From NCBI GenBank assembly GCA_031216445.1, contig CM062200.1, forward strand, positions 8,633,001 to 8,697,000: DNA of 64,000 bases, in the 5' to 3' direction. The DNA is from Lateolabrax maculatus. Its lineage: Eukaryota; Chordata; Actinopteri; Acropomatiformes; Lateolabracidae. How positions within the stretch are numbered: position 1 is the first letter of the stretch; every line of letters begins with the position of its first letter. Under the pieces are notes generated by a model that was given only the letters and a program-made list of their open reading frames with translations, was not told the origin of the DNA and did no database searches. A program made the translations under genes and the position numbers. Positions 30,554 through 45,500 of the stretch are shown piece after piece.

Positions 30554-33500
30554 ATGTCTTCAGACTTCGAGGCCTACGAGCAGGACTTTGGAACACTTAC
30601 GGCAGAAGTAACCAACAAAGTTGGCAGAATCCCCAAATTAAGTGGAGGTGAGTTGGTTAAATGTCGTTGAGCTGGGGCGAGCTATCAGTTAGCTGGCATT
30701 TCTCAGCTGAGACTGCGAGCTAACTGGTCGCAGGTGCAGCTTACAGTCGTTGTTGTGTTATTCCATCACTTTACCAGGTTATCTTCTGGCTCCTTTTATC
30801 GCATCAAATGGTGACACACAGCTCGAGTGTGTTCTTGACTCATATATAAAAGGATACATCACTTGTATCTGGCTGGCTTGATAGCTTGGTCTGTATTTAG
30901 TGGATTGAGCCTGTGTGAGAATGTGTAACACTGAGCTTAATGACAGGTATCCTTTTATGTTTTCCAGCAGTTAAGGTATATATGCTTTTTTACTGCCTTT
31001 ATTGATGGTAGTGTTAGGAGGAGAACAGAAGCCTTAAGTCACTTTAACTATAGTTGGTAAATATGATTTGAAATCATATAAGTGAATGTATAGGAAGTGA
31101 ACTTTCACTGGTATCGCAGTGATATCCTGTGGTACACCCAACACAGCTTCAACCCTTCAATAGAGTTTTAATTACACTTATTAGTGTCATAAATGGACAA
31201 GACTGGAAAACTAACTTTTTTGCTGTATATGGCATGTATGTCAGGTGAACTGGTCATGATTAATTGCCAGTAGGTGTGAATGAGTCTCTCTGTTATTTTC
31301 TGCCCAATAGATGCTAGGAAAGGTTACAACCAATGTGACTGAAATTTAATAAGTTATACATAGAAAATAGATATAATATAATGTAATTCATCCATCCACC
31401 TTTCTGTGTCAGCCAAATTACCATTCAAGTGTTCAAAGTCAATAATTGTTGTTTCACAGTAAGGCTGACTCTCTGTTTTGTTGGATTTGCCTGAATAGAG
31501 GATTTTTTTTCTTGTATTCTCCACATGGTTTACACTCATGCAGCCAATTTAGGGTCTGTATGTATTCTCTTGGCTGGGCCTGATGTACAGCATGCTGGCA
31601 TACCTTGCAAAGGCTCAGAAACAATATGTTCACACTGTAAATAATGTTTCCTACTGGTTGCCAGGTATAGGCAATTCACAGATGTTTCAGGTTGTACATT
31701 ATTTGCTTGATTGGACAGACACATGTTAATTTCTAGTATTTGCAACCAATATCTTGTATAATAATATCTTTAATTGTCAACTTTTTGTTTAGTCTACACA
31801 CAGTGGACAATAAATAGGTGGGAGAAGTGGGGATGACATGCAGCAGCGATGATAAATCTGATTTAAACTTGCAACCTGACATGACATGAGGTTTTGAGTC
31901 CCACTCAGAATTCCTTTATTCGTCAAATATTAAATGTATATTTATTGGAACACGTTTTGACCAAAGCACACACTGTGAGGCTAAAATTTGAAGATTTTTA
32001 AATGGGTGGCAATAGGAACTGTATGTTGTATACAGGGTAAAGATGATGGGATAGATCACACACTTGTGGTGCTGCTTTACTCACAGGTAGAAGCCTAGTG
32101 GCACACATTTTAATCTGTCACAAAACAAAAAAGGCTTTATGGCTGAGAAATGTTTTCCTCTTTTTTTTAAAAAATGTATTATAAAGCATAATTTTTGGTC
32201 CATCCATCTATATTAATTTATATTTAGGTCACAAATGAGAAATATTGAAAGTTGAGGTAGAATAGTCATTGAGTTTGCATTTTTTTTCTGCCCAGCATAT
32301 CTTAATATAGCAGCCAGTTTTTTAACTGAACAGTTTTTTTGCAGTGTGAAATACACTGCATGTTTCTTGAATTAACATCAACTGAGCAAAGCCAAAAAGA
32401 TAATGATAAATATATACAAGCATAAATATTATACAATAAACTACTGTAAATGCAGTGGTGCTGGCTAAATTGTATTGTTCACAACTAAATGACTACTGCA
32501 AGTACTTTGTCTTCAACAAAGTGACTGCTAAAAACTGCTTCCAACCCATACTCGCTCATGGGTTTTTCAGAGGGCACTGCCTCTCACAAAACATCGCCTG
32601 ACTGAATATTTCTGGTTTGGAATTGGCATCTTTGAAGATTCATGGCAGCCCATTCCACAGTGTAATTCCACATCGCTTCCTTTCGCCATCTGTTGACTGT
32701 GTCAGAGTAAGCCCATATGAATATGTACAAAGCCAGGAAACACATTACAACCATAAGTAGTTGTTCAATGTGTTCTTCCACCAACAGAATAGTTTACAGT
32801 TGAATTTGATTCCCTTCCTTCTCATTAAGGTTTCTTTTTTCCCTCTCATAAGTCCCTCTGGCTCTTCTTCCTGAAGTGGCTGAATTTTGCCCGTGGTTTA
32901 ACAGCCCTCTATTTAATACATTAATATCGCTCCAGACAAAGGGCTTTTGTCATTGCTGTTGTTGTATCTCTCTATTTTACATGTGCACAATTGCTGATAA
33001 TGGCCAGGGCATGTAGAAAAAATGTCCTTGACTGTCTTAATTCATGTAGCAATGAAATGAATGTGTGTTTATATATTTATTTGTTACCATCCCTCAAAAC
33101 CTAAGGTTCAAAAAATATTTAAATAAGAATACAATGAAATGTTAGGCCTTGTTCCATGAAACATGAATGCCATTTTTTTCCCCCACCTTTGAGTGTTTAT
33201 GGCAAGAGATTACCTGTCAATCATTGCAACTTAAATATGGAAAAAGATTTCAAGTAAAAATATATTTGCCAAGCCCTACTTCTTTATTTGCCTTTCTATT
33301 GTGTATAAAACTCATCCGTCCGTCAGCAGGTTGTAGTCTTGGTAAATATCCATACATATTTCACAGCCCTCCAGCTCTGGCCTGAGTTTGAGCAAGAAAG
33401 CAGCATCTCACCTTTCAGAGAATCGCCTCTGGCTGTTTACTGTGTAAGTTGTGGGGTTGGACACAGGTTTTAAAAATGAATTTGAGGATTGGCAAAAGGT

Positions 33501-36500
33501 TATGTTGGCCCATGGAGCATGAGAAATGAAGATCTTGGCTTAGGTTTTTTTTTACGATATTGCAATCCCACAATTTACAACATACCTTATGATTTGTTTT
33601 GGAACTTTAAGTTTTATTGACTTTGTATTTCATCAATTAATTATTTACAGGTTAAAAGTTCTACTCATGATTCTTGATTTATTTGAAAAAGATTTTCAGT
33701 TAAATTAACATATCTAAAATGCCTTCTACAATTCAAAAGAGAAATGTTTGAATTGATCACTGTTCAGGTTTTTGGAATGACTTAGTTTTTTGAGAAAAAT
33801 ATTGAGATTTGTTTTGCTCTTGGATTATCTCTTTTCTGCTCATATAGTGGAATGATATGCTGATATTCAGTGTGCTCTCAAAAAGATGCCACAACTGATT
33901 TACTAATATTGGCTGTCTTTTTAAAGAGGTTAACGGCTTAGGTCATGTTTTTCTGCTGATCATCATGATCAGAATCTGGTCAAATTCAGTTTCGTCTTGG
34001 CTGACAGTAGTCACTTCTTAGCGTATATTATCCTTTAAGATTTTTTGTTTCAAGTATGTTTAAAACAATGTTTTGTTTAGGTTTGGCATACTTGTAGGAC
34101 ACTTGCAAAAGGAGAGCTTACATGAGAAATAGATGCTTCCATCTATACTATTTGTGCATAAGACTGATTTCAGTTTTTCATGTAATATAAATTGATGGGA
34201 TGTTTTGGTGAGAAAGTAGTGACTAGAGGAACCTTTGTTTGTGACTCATTCCCATAGACTCCTGAGTAAAACGTAGCCACAAATAATGCTACATTTTTGG
34301 CAGGAGGACTTAAGAGACTTAGAAGCCCAGTAGGCCTCTTTTACAAAAGACATTTTGACATATCTCAGTAAGAAAAGCCCAAGTTTGAATAATAAAATAA
34401 ATGATGGCTGAATTCCACTTTGCTGCTTTAGTTTGAGGGTCCTGGTATTGTGCATGTTGGTTCACTGTCACACTTTGCATGTCCCAAATTCCTACTACAT
34501 ACGAAGCCTAAGCAGGTTTTCAGTATCTGGAAAAGTGACACAAGAAAGTATACTTAAATCACACAGTTTACATGCTAAATAGGGTGTGCTGTTGATGGAC
34601 ACTGTTCTCCCACAATGCAATGAACATAGGAAATGGTGGAGCTGCTCACAGCTGGAAATAGTATTAAATCTTAAAAGAGACACTTGTCTTATGAGGTTTA
34701 ATTAGCAGTGACATTCCAAAGTCTCAGTTTGATTGACGTCCGTTGTTACATATATTGAATCATTTCCTGTTAGAATAAAATTGGTAAAGTATGTTGATCC
34801 CCCCCCCTCTCCTTTTTGTATACTTACTGCTTAATTAATTTAGTAAGCCGATTAGTGTGTGGTATATGCTGTATAGAATCAGTATATAGTATGAATTTGG
34901 GACACGTGGAGACTGTCATGGCTTATTCATTATTGCAATATCCTATTCCTTGTTGAGTGCATTTTGGATATTAACAACTAAACACTAGGTTAAGAATATA
35001 AAAAGTTAAGTATTTCTACCGTAAACTCTGTATAAGGGCTGTGACAAATCATCTATTCACATACAGTCATTTGTTTGATTAATTGGTTAATCAACTTAAA
35101 AATGTAAAGATAATGACATAAAATAGCTTATTTTTATTATAAAAAAAACTCTCAATATATGCCTTTAACAAAGACTTGTTTATTGATATGTGACTACACC
35201 TAAAATTGAGGTTTTCATACACATTTTGTCATGCATTTCAAAGTTTGAAAGGTCAAAGGTCAATTTTCTCTCCTTGTTTATCTCCACTCAAATATGTTGT
35301 GTTGATGATGAAAATGTATTGATGCTTAATTGCTAAACTACCAGACCAGGCTGCTGCATTTCAAGTGGTTCCCTTACATGGCAAAGACCAATTCAAAACA
35401 AAGACCAGTTCTTATATGTACAGATATTAAGCGGTAATGTTTCTGCCATAAATAACGACGGGATGTACTGTAGTTTACACGCTTCTTTGGAACTCTCGCA
35501 AGTCGTAATGAGTTTCAATGGGTAATGTGGAAGAGCAGCCACGGGGTGAGGTGCAGAACGGTGCGTTAGTCATTCTGAGTGGGACTCATACTTCTGGCAA
35601 GTGAGCAAAGCTGACACCTCCCTTCCCTTTGAGTTGGCACGAGGTGTCTCACTGCTCCTCAACAGAAACCAACAAAGGCCTCATAGACGCCAATAACTAA
35701 GAGACATCAAATGTTGGCTCGTCGTGTAGAGAGAATGTGTAAATATATCTTCAAATGTGTCCTCGTGTGTTGTTTTCTCCCAGTCTCTTTCTTTCTCTCT
35801 CCCCCTCTCTTCCCCCGTTGCGGGGGAGTTAGGTTGTTGTCATGAAGCGCTGTTCCTCTGTCGGCTGATCAATATGTTGCTGTTTTTTTCCCTTTCAGAG
35901 GAGAAGACACAGCTGGTTCTAAATGTCGACAAACAGCTTGAAGAAGTCAGAGAGTTGGTATGTCTTTGATCAGTAATTTTCTCCTCTTCCCATTTCCTAA
36001 ATAATGAATTTGTGGAAAGAGGGAGGGGACAATTTTCACTGGCACCAGACAACAGCACCTGTATTATCCTGGTGGTGACATGACATGCAGACACACACAG
36101 AGACACACACACACCTCACATGGCGGGAAGGAGGCTTCCTCCTAACATGATTACTTTCCAGTAATCTGCTTTTAAGTGACACCCTTATGACACATTTCAA
36201 ACCATTATCTTGAGGTGGGAGTCTTCATGTTGCTGTTTAAAAATGAGCAAAGTCACCTGACAGAGACAAATTGTTGTTGCAGTTGTCTTGTTATGTCACA
36301 GTGATTAGTTTCCTCCAAATCCGCCACACAGAGACCTGTCTAACCATGCATCAAATGTACTCTTACTTCATTCACTGTGACATTGTTGGGCCTGTGCATG
36401 TTGCTGCAATGAAGGGGGCCTCATATTTGATTGTGTATTTATTTACAGAACAGCCCTTCTCTGTCGCAGCTTTTATGTGACGTGAGCGGGAGGCATTTTC

Positions 36501-39500
36501 ATTTTTACAATCAACATTGGAACATATTCAAGTTAATGCCGCTGAAGTTACACGTTTCAGAAAGTTTAACACTTTCAGAGTTGTCACTATTTCCATCTTG
36601 AGCAGCTTTTTGTCATAGATGATAACCTTAGCAGAAATGTACAGAAAACCGAAGATAGTAAGAGAAATATGATCATTAGAGGATAGGGAGGCCTAGATTT
36701 TTTTAGCCTCTGTTCAAGAGTGCTATAACAGTGATTATAATTAAAAGTGCACATTTGACAATGTTGGTACCTTAACATTATGATGTAAATTTGGAATAGA
36801 ATGAGCTCTAAACCTGTCAATGTTTTATATTCCAAATTATTGTTTAGTTGTGAGATGGATCTTAAAGTGTTAGCCAGGAAAAGTTTGTTAAATTAACTGG
36901 TTTAACTGCGGGTTTTAGCTGGAGCAGATGGACCTGGAAGTTCGGGAGATTCCCATCCAGAGCCGAGCCATGTACAACAGCAGACTGAAGAGCTACAAGC
37001 AGGAGATGGAGAAGCTTGAGAAAGACTTTGTAAGTACTTCAGCACAACACAACTCAATATCTTTGTTTATGCTTATCTAAATATTACAAATATAACCGCA
37101 TATACATTTAGCAAATCCTCTTTTAAAGTGTGACTTTCAAAATGTGCATCTATATAATAAGATACTATTTATACATATGACAAACTGTAGTAATAAGTTG
37201 TCACATTCTCAAATCCTTTGTGGTTTGTACACACATCCATTGTTTCCCCCCCCTCAACCAAACTCTCTTTCTAACACATACACCATCTCTCTCTCATACA
37301 CACACACACACGCACACACAAACAGTCCTGCACTGAAGCTCAGTGGCGCGTCCACCGAGGTTAATTCAGAGTTCGTATTTGAACTTGCAAGTGATGCCTA
37401 TTGAGAACAGGTTGTGTGTGTTTGTGTTGTTGCTGCAGAATCTGGCCTTGTTTAGTAATTCATAAATCACTGTATGTCTTGGCTTGATCCCTAGCCTCTA
37501 TCAAAGCTTAATGAACAGCCCAGTCTTGTGGGTCCCATGCTTTTAGTTCACATTGTTGGCTACCAATAAAGCTCAAGGTATTTCACTTAATCAATAATAT
37601 GATAGAACTGAGAAATTATTTAATGTAATTGCATTGCTTGCTTGTTTTTTTTCTGTACCTTCATAGCTTCTCCTACTACCCTAAGTTGGAAGTGTCTTTA
37701 ATTCATTGTTTGTATTCAGATCTTTACCTTGCAAAAATATGTATCTTTTAATTATCTTTATTATGCCTGTTATTGTTTTCCATTATCAGTTATGTTGTGC
37801 TGCTGCTCACAATACGATAATAAACCCGTAGTGTAAATGCAGCTGACCTTGAGCTCGAGAGTCCTTCCACAAATCAAATATGATGTGAAATAAATCCACA
37901 ACCTCAGAATGGGTTGGAAAAATAAGTACTGAATTACAAGTTAAAGAACTTTGGGATTAATTCCCAAAAGGCTGACCTGGGACAGGTGCAACATTTAACG
38001 TAGTTAATGTGGTTCCAATGACGTTTAGTTACCATTCGATTTTGGAAAAATATTTTACAAACGTTTCTCGAAACCTTGAAATTAATTGAAGAAAGCTTTC
38101 CTCTCAAAACCCTTTTCTTTAATTTGATGAAGCACTATATATATATATAGCTAATGCTTAAGGGAAAGGATTTAATGAAATAATGGTACCGCTGATATCA
38201 CTGCAGCGTAGTAACAAATTACATGAAAGTTGTGCGAAACATGTTTAAAGAAAATAGAATTGTCAATATATGAGGACTGGATATTTAATTATGCTGTGAA
38301 TCACGACATTCAACACATCTGTTTCTTAAGATTTTGGGACCCATACTACCACAGTCCATGCTCCTACCTACTACAGACAAACAAAAATAATCTGAATTAA
38401 AACATGCTCATATTTTACCCTAATCGTTATCACAAACATTTGCTTAATATATTATATAATTCACCGCAAAATGCTTTGTAAAATTTGTATTGAATGTAAC
38501 AATATTTTGCCCCCAATCCATCACAATTCCAAAGAACAAACAAGTAAACGTGCATAAACAACCCATTTGGATGGAGATATCGTGTGCTAGTGATCTGTGA
38601 GCCCACCACAGAGATGTGCTAACTGAGATCACAGAGGAGATCTCTGTGCCAAGACAGTTTACTTTCCTCACCATGGGCATTTAATTGGCTGACGATTAAT
38701 CTTTAACTTTTCTTCTCCCCACACTTACCGTGCTTAATCATCAAGCAGGTAGCACCTGCTGTGGCTGATATTGGTGCTAATTTTAATTACTTGCATTTTC
38801 ATGCCTGTCTTTGGGATATATGCAGGACATTTTTCTTTCTTTAACCTGGAAAAATGTAGCATTCCTCCATCCTCTTTCTAAAAATAAACCTTGCATGTAT
38901 AGTGAATAAAACATGAATACCGCCATACCTATTTGTATGTGTCAAGACCCACAATCCTGAAATGCAAAGCAGAAGGAAGCAGTAGGATAGTCCTAGTGGA
39001 TAAAGAATAAAAGAGTATTAGCCCGCTTGTAACTGTGACTCACCAGTTTGATAGATTCATTTTCATTTTTACACCTCTGTGTGTGGTGTGGTCAGATCAG
39101 TGTGCATTTAAACCAGGATCACCCACCTCACACAGTAACATCTAGTATATCTGGTCTCCCATAAATCTGATGCAAGTGTTCAGAAGGCAAGAACTTCAGC
39201 CCCCTCAGATGTGCCTCAGATGTGCCAAATGCTATAGCCGAGCTCAGCCTCTCACTTCCTGCAGGCCTAGGGAGGACATGACACTCCGCTCAAAAAGGCG
39301 TCTAGTGGAAAAAAGGCAATCTCCTTTCTTTTTAATGTAAAAAGCTTCGGCTTTGTTGTGCTTTCCGTGGATATCAAGGCCTTTCCACTCCCTCACTACC
39401 CAATCTCCCCCCAACCCCACCCCCTACTGGCCTCCCACGGGTGTCTCCCCCCTTAACCTGCTCTCTCATCCTCCCATTCACCCGTGGTTTGAAGTCTTCC

Positions 39501-42500
39501 TACCACCGGTGTGCCAGCTTGAGACCTCATTCCTGCTCCTTCCCAGACAGGGCCCGAGTCGACCTCAGTAACCCAGCCATTTCATCCAGGAAGACAACTT
39601 ATCAAACGGGCATCCCAAAGGTGTATATATGAGATGTAGCTTTGTTGGCTTGGCTGACAGCTTCATTGCGATAATCGAGGGGACAGTAGGGGTCTTAAAG
39701 GTGCTGGGTTGCGGCAAACGGGCATTACGGCAGCTAAAGGGGATGCCAGCCTGAACGAAAAAAGACTAAGTGAGAGTGTGAACATTTTTTTTAAAAAGGA
39801 CAATGAAAAATCCTATCTGATGCAGTCGGCTTGTTCAAGTCAGGGAAAGCAGGGTGGCATGGCTCTTAGCAGTGGCTTTGATCAGGCAAAGAAGAGGCCT
39901 AACATAAGCTTAATTTAATGAAATCTATCGAGTAAACAGAGCCATCATCTTCAAAGGGCCACTTTTGGTCCGTCCCAGTAGGGAAGGTGGGGGTCTGCAG
40001 ACGTCTGCTGTGTCTCACAAAACACAATCCACTTTTGAGGATGTGACTCAAATTATGAACCATGCTAATTGTAAATGTGTGATGCCTCTGACATGGGCAT
40101 GATGAGATGTCAGCCATAAGCTGTCATAAAGCAACATTGTCTCAGAGACTTAGAGGTGATTTTGTCAGTCCTGGAAACTCACAGTGGTGTCTTCTCTGTT
40201 GTCAGTGCATATTTTTAATATCAAAGCCCTTCCTTTCTTGCCCTTATCAAAGCTGTTCCAAGGTGTATTGTTAGGTCTGTGCTTGAATATGTAAAGTAAA
40301 TAGGAAATATTTTTTGTCTGACGCAGATTTCAGTGAACCTACAGTTAACAATATGTTAACTGACTCAAACATCATGATATCATTGGTAAATCAGAATTAA
40401 AACAACTGTGCCCAACTTTCAGCTTATTTAATACATTAGCTGAATGTTGAATAGTTGCAAGCACTTAGTTTAGAGCATTCTGTCTAGAATACTTCATAAA
40501 CTTAATCATTAAATTTGCATCATATGTTTCTATACCTATTTTCAAATCTGCAGTGATTTGAAGTGCCACTTAATTTGTGTTTCACGGATAATCTAGAGCG
40601 CGTTGCTTTTACTTTGAGGCATCAGTATGCCTCCCACTTGCACTAGCTGCTGTGGTTGTTGATCTCTTTTTGCAGCAGATGGCGGTATTGCACTAAGAAT
40701 TTTCTTCTACTTAAGGTACAGTATATGACAAGGACAATATTGGGAACATTTACCAATTACTTTCCCTTTCTGATGTATGAGTGGACTTGCTATAATAAGT
40801 CCTTCCACTTATTATTAAGCCTGACCTCATCCTTTATGCTTTGTAATAGAGATTGAAAATAATGTCACCAAAAATGTCCTTGTGGTAAAAGCCCATTTAA
40901 TACAAAGTGCCCCATAGTAGTCTATCTTCCAACTTTACGTATTTTCTTTAGTTTGTCTCTGCCCAGTCATTCTCTAGAAGTTAATTAAGGAAGCAAAATA
41001 AAACATGAATGAATTAGGGCCTCTTTAGGAAAGGGGAATGTCTTTTTGAAATGATATTGTAGACATTTTAAACTGTGTTCTGTCACACCTTCTCTCCCAA
41101 TTAATCTTTCTGACATTAGGTGTTGCTGCTGATATTTCCCCTCCTTAAGTTTTGTTAAAGAAGAGGAGTTTACTTTTTAAATAGTTTTTTGTCTTTTCAC
41201 TTGCAAAAACACTTCTGGTCCAAAGCTTTGTGTTTAAGGATCCTTGACTCTGATAAAGGTTAATTGGTAGTCATTAAATATCAAGCTCTGACCATGTTTC
41301 ATTGTTGAATGCTTCATATTTTTCTGTCAAGAAATGGGAGTTGGTGCCAGTAATGGTCAAGGCAGTTTTATTGATGGCATGACAGTCACTGGGTAATTCT
41401 TTGGTAGCAGGATTCATTTCATAATGTCAACCCCGATTCTGAATAGAAAGCTATTTTTGTCATAATATGCTGTATAAAATTTCATCAAGGACCTTGAAGA
41501 TGTCATTCTTAAGCAAGCATCAGTGTTGCTTTTGAAAAAAAATATCAGTTCTTTATATGAGATTGGTAAATATGTTAGTACAAGATGTGAAAAATGTGAT
41601 ACTGTCATTTTGATTCACATGAAGGAGAGTACTTAACTTCAAAAGAGGGCTATTCAGAAAGGTGTGAAAATATGATGGAATGATTTTCTTCTGTCTCTTA
41701 GTCATTCCTAGCTCCTTCTATTCCATTATGGATATTGTGGTAGTTGATCTTGCTTGTGTTTTCTGATATTGAATCACGAGGACAACTGTCTCAGGCATGC
41801 AACTACCCCTTCCTAATTTCTGATTGTGTAATGGGGTATTGGAGTTACATTCACGGTCAAGTATGATGTCTGGACTGCCTTTTCTTTTAATAAAAACCTT
41901 TTAGATATAATGCCTCCTGTGTCCATCTAGGAAGATAATTAATGTATTTCCAAAGAGTCAGCCAACCTTGAAATATTGAACAGTTTATTTACTAGGTACA
42001 CAGAAGTAAATGGAATGGAAAAACTGTTGAGACTGATTCCACTTATTATTTGTTGATTTTTATTTACTTCGATATTTTAGCTTCATAAATGGTTAACAGT
42101 GACCTTCTAGAGATAACTATTAGTTACTTGTAGAGTTGGGGCAAACACTGGGTCCTGTATTTAATGAACTGGCACAAGAATAACTTTTAAATGAGCAGAA
42201 ATGGATTGATTGAAATATGGAAATGATCAAATTTGATCAATTAATGATCAAATCGTATGTGTATCAAATGTGAGCACCACTCAGATGAGGTCAAGGCAAA
42301 CTACTTTAACTCATGACTTTTAGTTGGTGCCCTATTATCAGAATAAGCTTCTTTTCCTGGTTCCAACCCCCAGAGCTATTTGTTGCCTGTGCATCTGAGG
42401 GTCGTCCATGATCGGCCCATCATTTGCAAGTAACATTTTTTTAGGGTTTTAAAAATGCCAAATAAAGCAAGCAGTGTGTGAACCTTATTTACTCTCCCCT

Positions 42501-45500
42501 CAAAAGATACTAATAAAATGGTAGGTATTTAGAGAGCACCCCCAAATATAACCAAGCCAAATAGATGAAGATGAGGGTGCCCTTCATTTATGTACAATGT
42601 GAATGTTCATGTTGAATTTTTTAATAAGTGGTCATGGACAATTCAAGGTTGTGGGGGACTATCCAACTTTAGCTGATAGTGGACAATTAACAACTTAAAT
42701 GGAGACAGAATAGTTTGCAAAGTCTTTTAATCAGAAAGTTGTGTATTCGTTTTAAGAAGCTCTGACATCATAAATGTCTTTTTTTTTTTTAAACCAGATG
42801 CTGATATTTATGTTGAGATTTAGAGTTTTGATTGGAGATTTTAGGACCACTGTACTTACCACACTACTAGTGATTATAAATTAGCATTGTTGTAATCCAT
42901 CTTGAAGGGTTCGTGTTGTTTGCCCCCAGTCCTCGTTATGGTGACTCCGGCAAACAGACAACATGACAGACCAACATTAGTTGGATGTAAGACACTTTAA
43001 ATCGCCTTAGGTTGCCTTGGCTTACTTGTTCTTATTAAACACAGAAGAGAAAAGGCAGATTGACTCTTTTTATGGTTTGTTGCTTAACAACCCATCAATG
43101 ACACCAAAGTCTAATCACTCTTAACCAGTTTTAAAAGGAGTCCCTCAATTGACAGGGATTTTTCCTGTATATTTCCTCTGAGCTGAGTGCAGATTTAAGA
43201 TGTAAACAAACAGATCTTCTTCTCTACTTATGAATTATGTCTTTCATTTGGATGTTGTTGTGCACAGTATGTCTTCCTCAGGCTCTTTGTGGATTTGTGG
43301 CATTGGAGGCTTTTCCATGTCCTTTATGGAAACGAAGATGGGATTCATTTGCGGATTAGCCTTTTGTCACTAATGTTGAAACCATTTTTTATGGGTTTGA
43401 TGGAGTAATGGCAGCAGTGGGTCAAATCAGGGTTGAAGGACAGTGTCACAATAAGGACAAAAGGATGTGTTGTCCAGAAGTGCCATGTTCACTTTTCTTA
43501 ATCAGAAGAAATGTGAGTGAGACACAAAGCTAAATATCATCATGTGCTTTTGTTACTTTTGTAAAATGTGTGGATATGTTATGTTATGTTTTACATGTTT
43601 AAATTATAGGAGACACTGATATCTAACCAGCCACAGTGAAAGGTGCTGTTTACGTTCATTCCTACACAGTGAATATCATTAATAAGTAATTTTGGTAATC
43701 ATTTTCACTCCATGACTTGAATAGCATGACAGTGCTGTCAACTAGATGTGATGACGGTTAAGCATTAATATGGGATTCGCAGTCTTCAACTCTATTTTCC
43801 ACTGCTACTATAATAGTGTATTTTCCACTTAACGATTTAAGGCAATTACGTAAGTTATTAACACTATGAATATCCACTAGAAAAATTATAGAAATATGCT
43901 ATAAGACTATGCTGGAAAAGCAGCAAGTCTTCACACTGGTGTTGCATATTATTTTGACCAGACCTGATACCGAAGTTACAGGAAATGCAAGTGAGAAATG
44001 ATCACAAAGAAATATGTTTGCCAACCATTTTATAGATATGATAAGTGTTGAGATGAGTATCCCAGACAGAGAAGTGGGAATACATTTTGGGGTCATTTGC
44101 TTTACTGTCATCCTTATGAGTTTTACAGTCATTAACAGGATGAGTTCCTGTCAGTAGGCGACTCGCAGAAACCACATTGCCTATAATTTGTAAGCAGATC
44201 ACCCCCTACTCCCTCTCCATCTCTTTATGTTAACACTTGTCTGTATGGATGGGGTATCTGCATTATGCCTTGAGCACAGGTTTTGTTTGGCAGTGTGCAA
44301 ATTCGGCCGTTATCCTTCCACGCGATCGTTTCCTCTGTCGCTTATCTCTCCTGGCCCCTCCAAAGTCGCCGCACTTCCACACACACTGACAGCGATCAGT
44401 ATAGCTTTCAGACGCTTGTCTGGCTGAGTCTGCCATGAAGCAAAGGCCCTCCCAGGTCCCCTCGCTGTCCTCAGGGCTTGTGTGATTGAGTGACTGGAGT
44501 GAGTGGGGGCCAAAGATAATAAGGGGGAAAATATAAAGACATGGGGCGATGATATGATAACACCCCCTTCCTCCTCCTTCCCCTCCTTCCCCTCCTCCCT
44601 CTCTTTACTCCCCTTTCCACCTCCCCTTCACTTTTCCTTCTGTTCTTCTTTCTGTCCTACCCCCGATTTCCGTGCACCGAGCCTGTCCCACGCAGTAGTG
44701 TAAACCAGAAGTGACATGTGACACCCACTCCCCAGTGATGTGCTGACAAGCGGGTACTAGAATAGGTGACAATGTTTTCTTTTTTTGCCAGACTGGCTTA
44801 AGTATGGTGAAGGGATTCATGAAGTATTTATGAAATATATTATGAATCATTGGGTCTGTGTTTTTCCTCTGTATTTTAGGCAGTGGCATTTGCTTTTTAA
44901 TAAGTAAGCCTCAGAGAAGGCAAAAGTGAGCAAAGGGGTAGAGGAAGAATTCTTTACATTGCATCTTTGCTGGCGTTTCTTCATAGTTAAAGCTCCATGT
45001 TTACAAATGTTTTAACCCCTGCTCACACCCCCTTCACACAAACACGCACACACACGCAGACACACAATTAAACTTAGTTTCTTCCTCTCATCCTAAGTGT
45101 TTCTAATGAGGGAGCATGCCAGAAAGAAAAGGGAAGTGTTTTGCTCTCAGCGACCTACAGTTTTGCCTTTTCTCTGGTGTTTTTGAAGCCTGCAGTGGAA
45201 TCTGGCTGTGGCCTTGATCAGAATTACATTGTGGAAGATGAATTAGGTTATTTTTCAATTATCCCAGAGGTTGGCCACCATTAGAGCATCAGCCTACTCC
45301 TGCAGTGAGACTAAACTCTTTAGTTTTGTTCCCCCCATCACCATAGAGCACTTGTTTGTTCTGCATTGTCAAACTTTTTGTAGATTTTTGTCTTTGTACA
45401 TTTTTATTTCGAAATGATCTGCTCACATAACACATTATCTGCTTTAAGTGCTTGTATCAAATGGCCAAGAATTCCCAGTAGGAAAAAAAAATCAGTTGCA

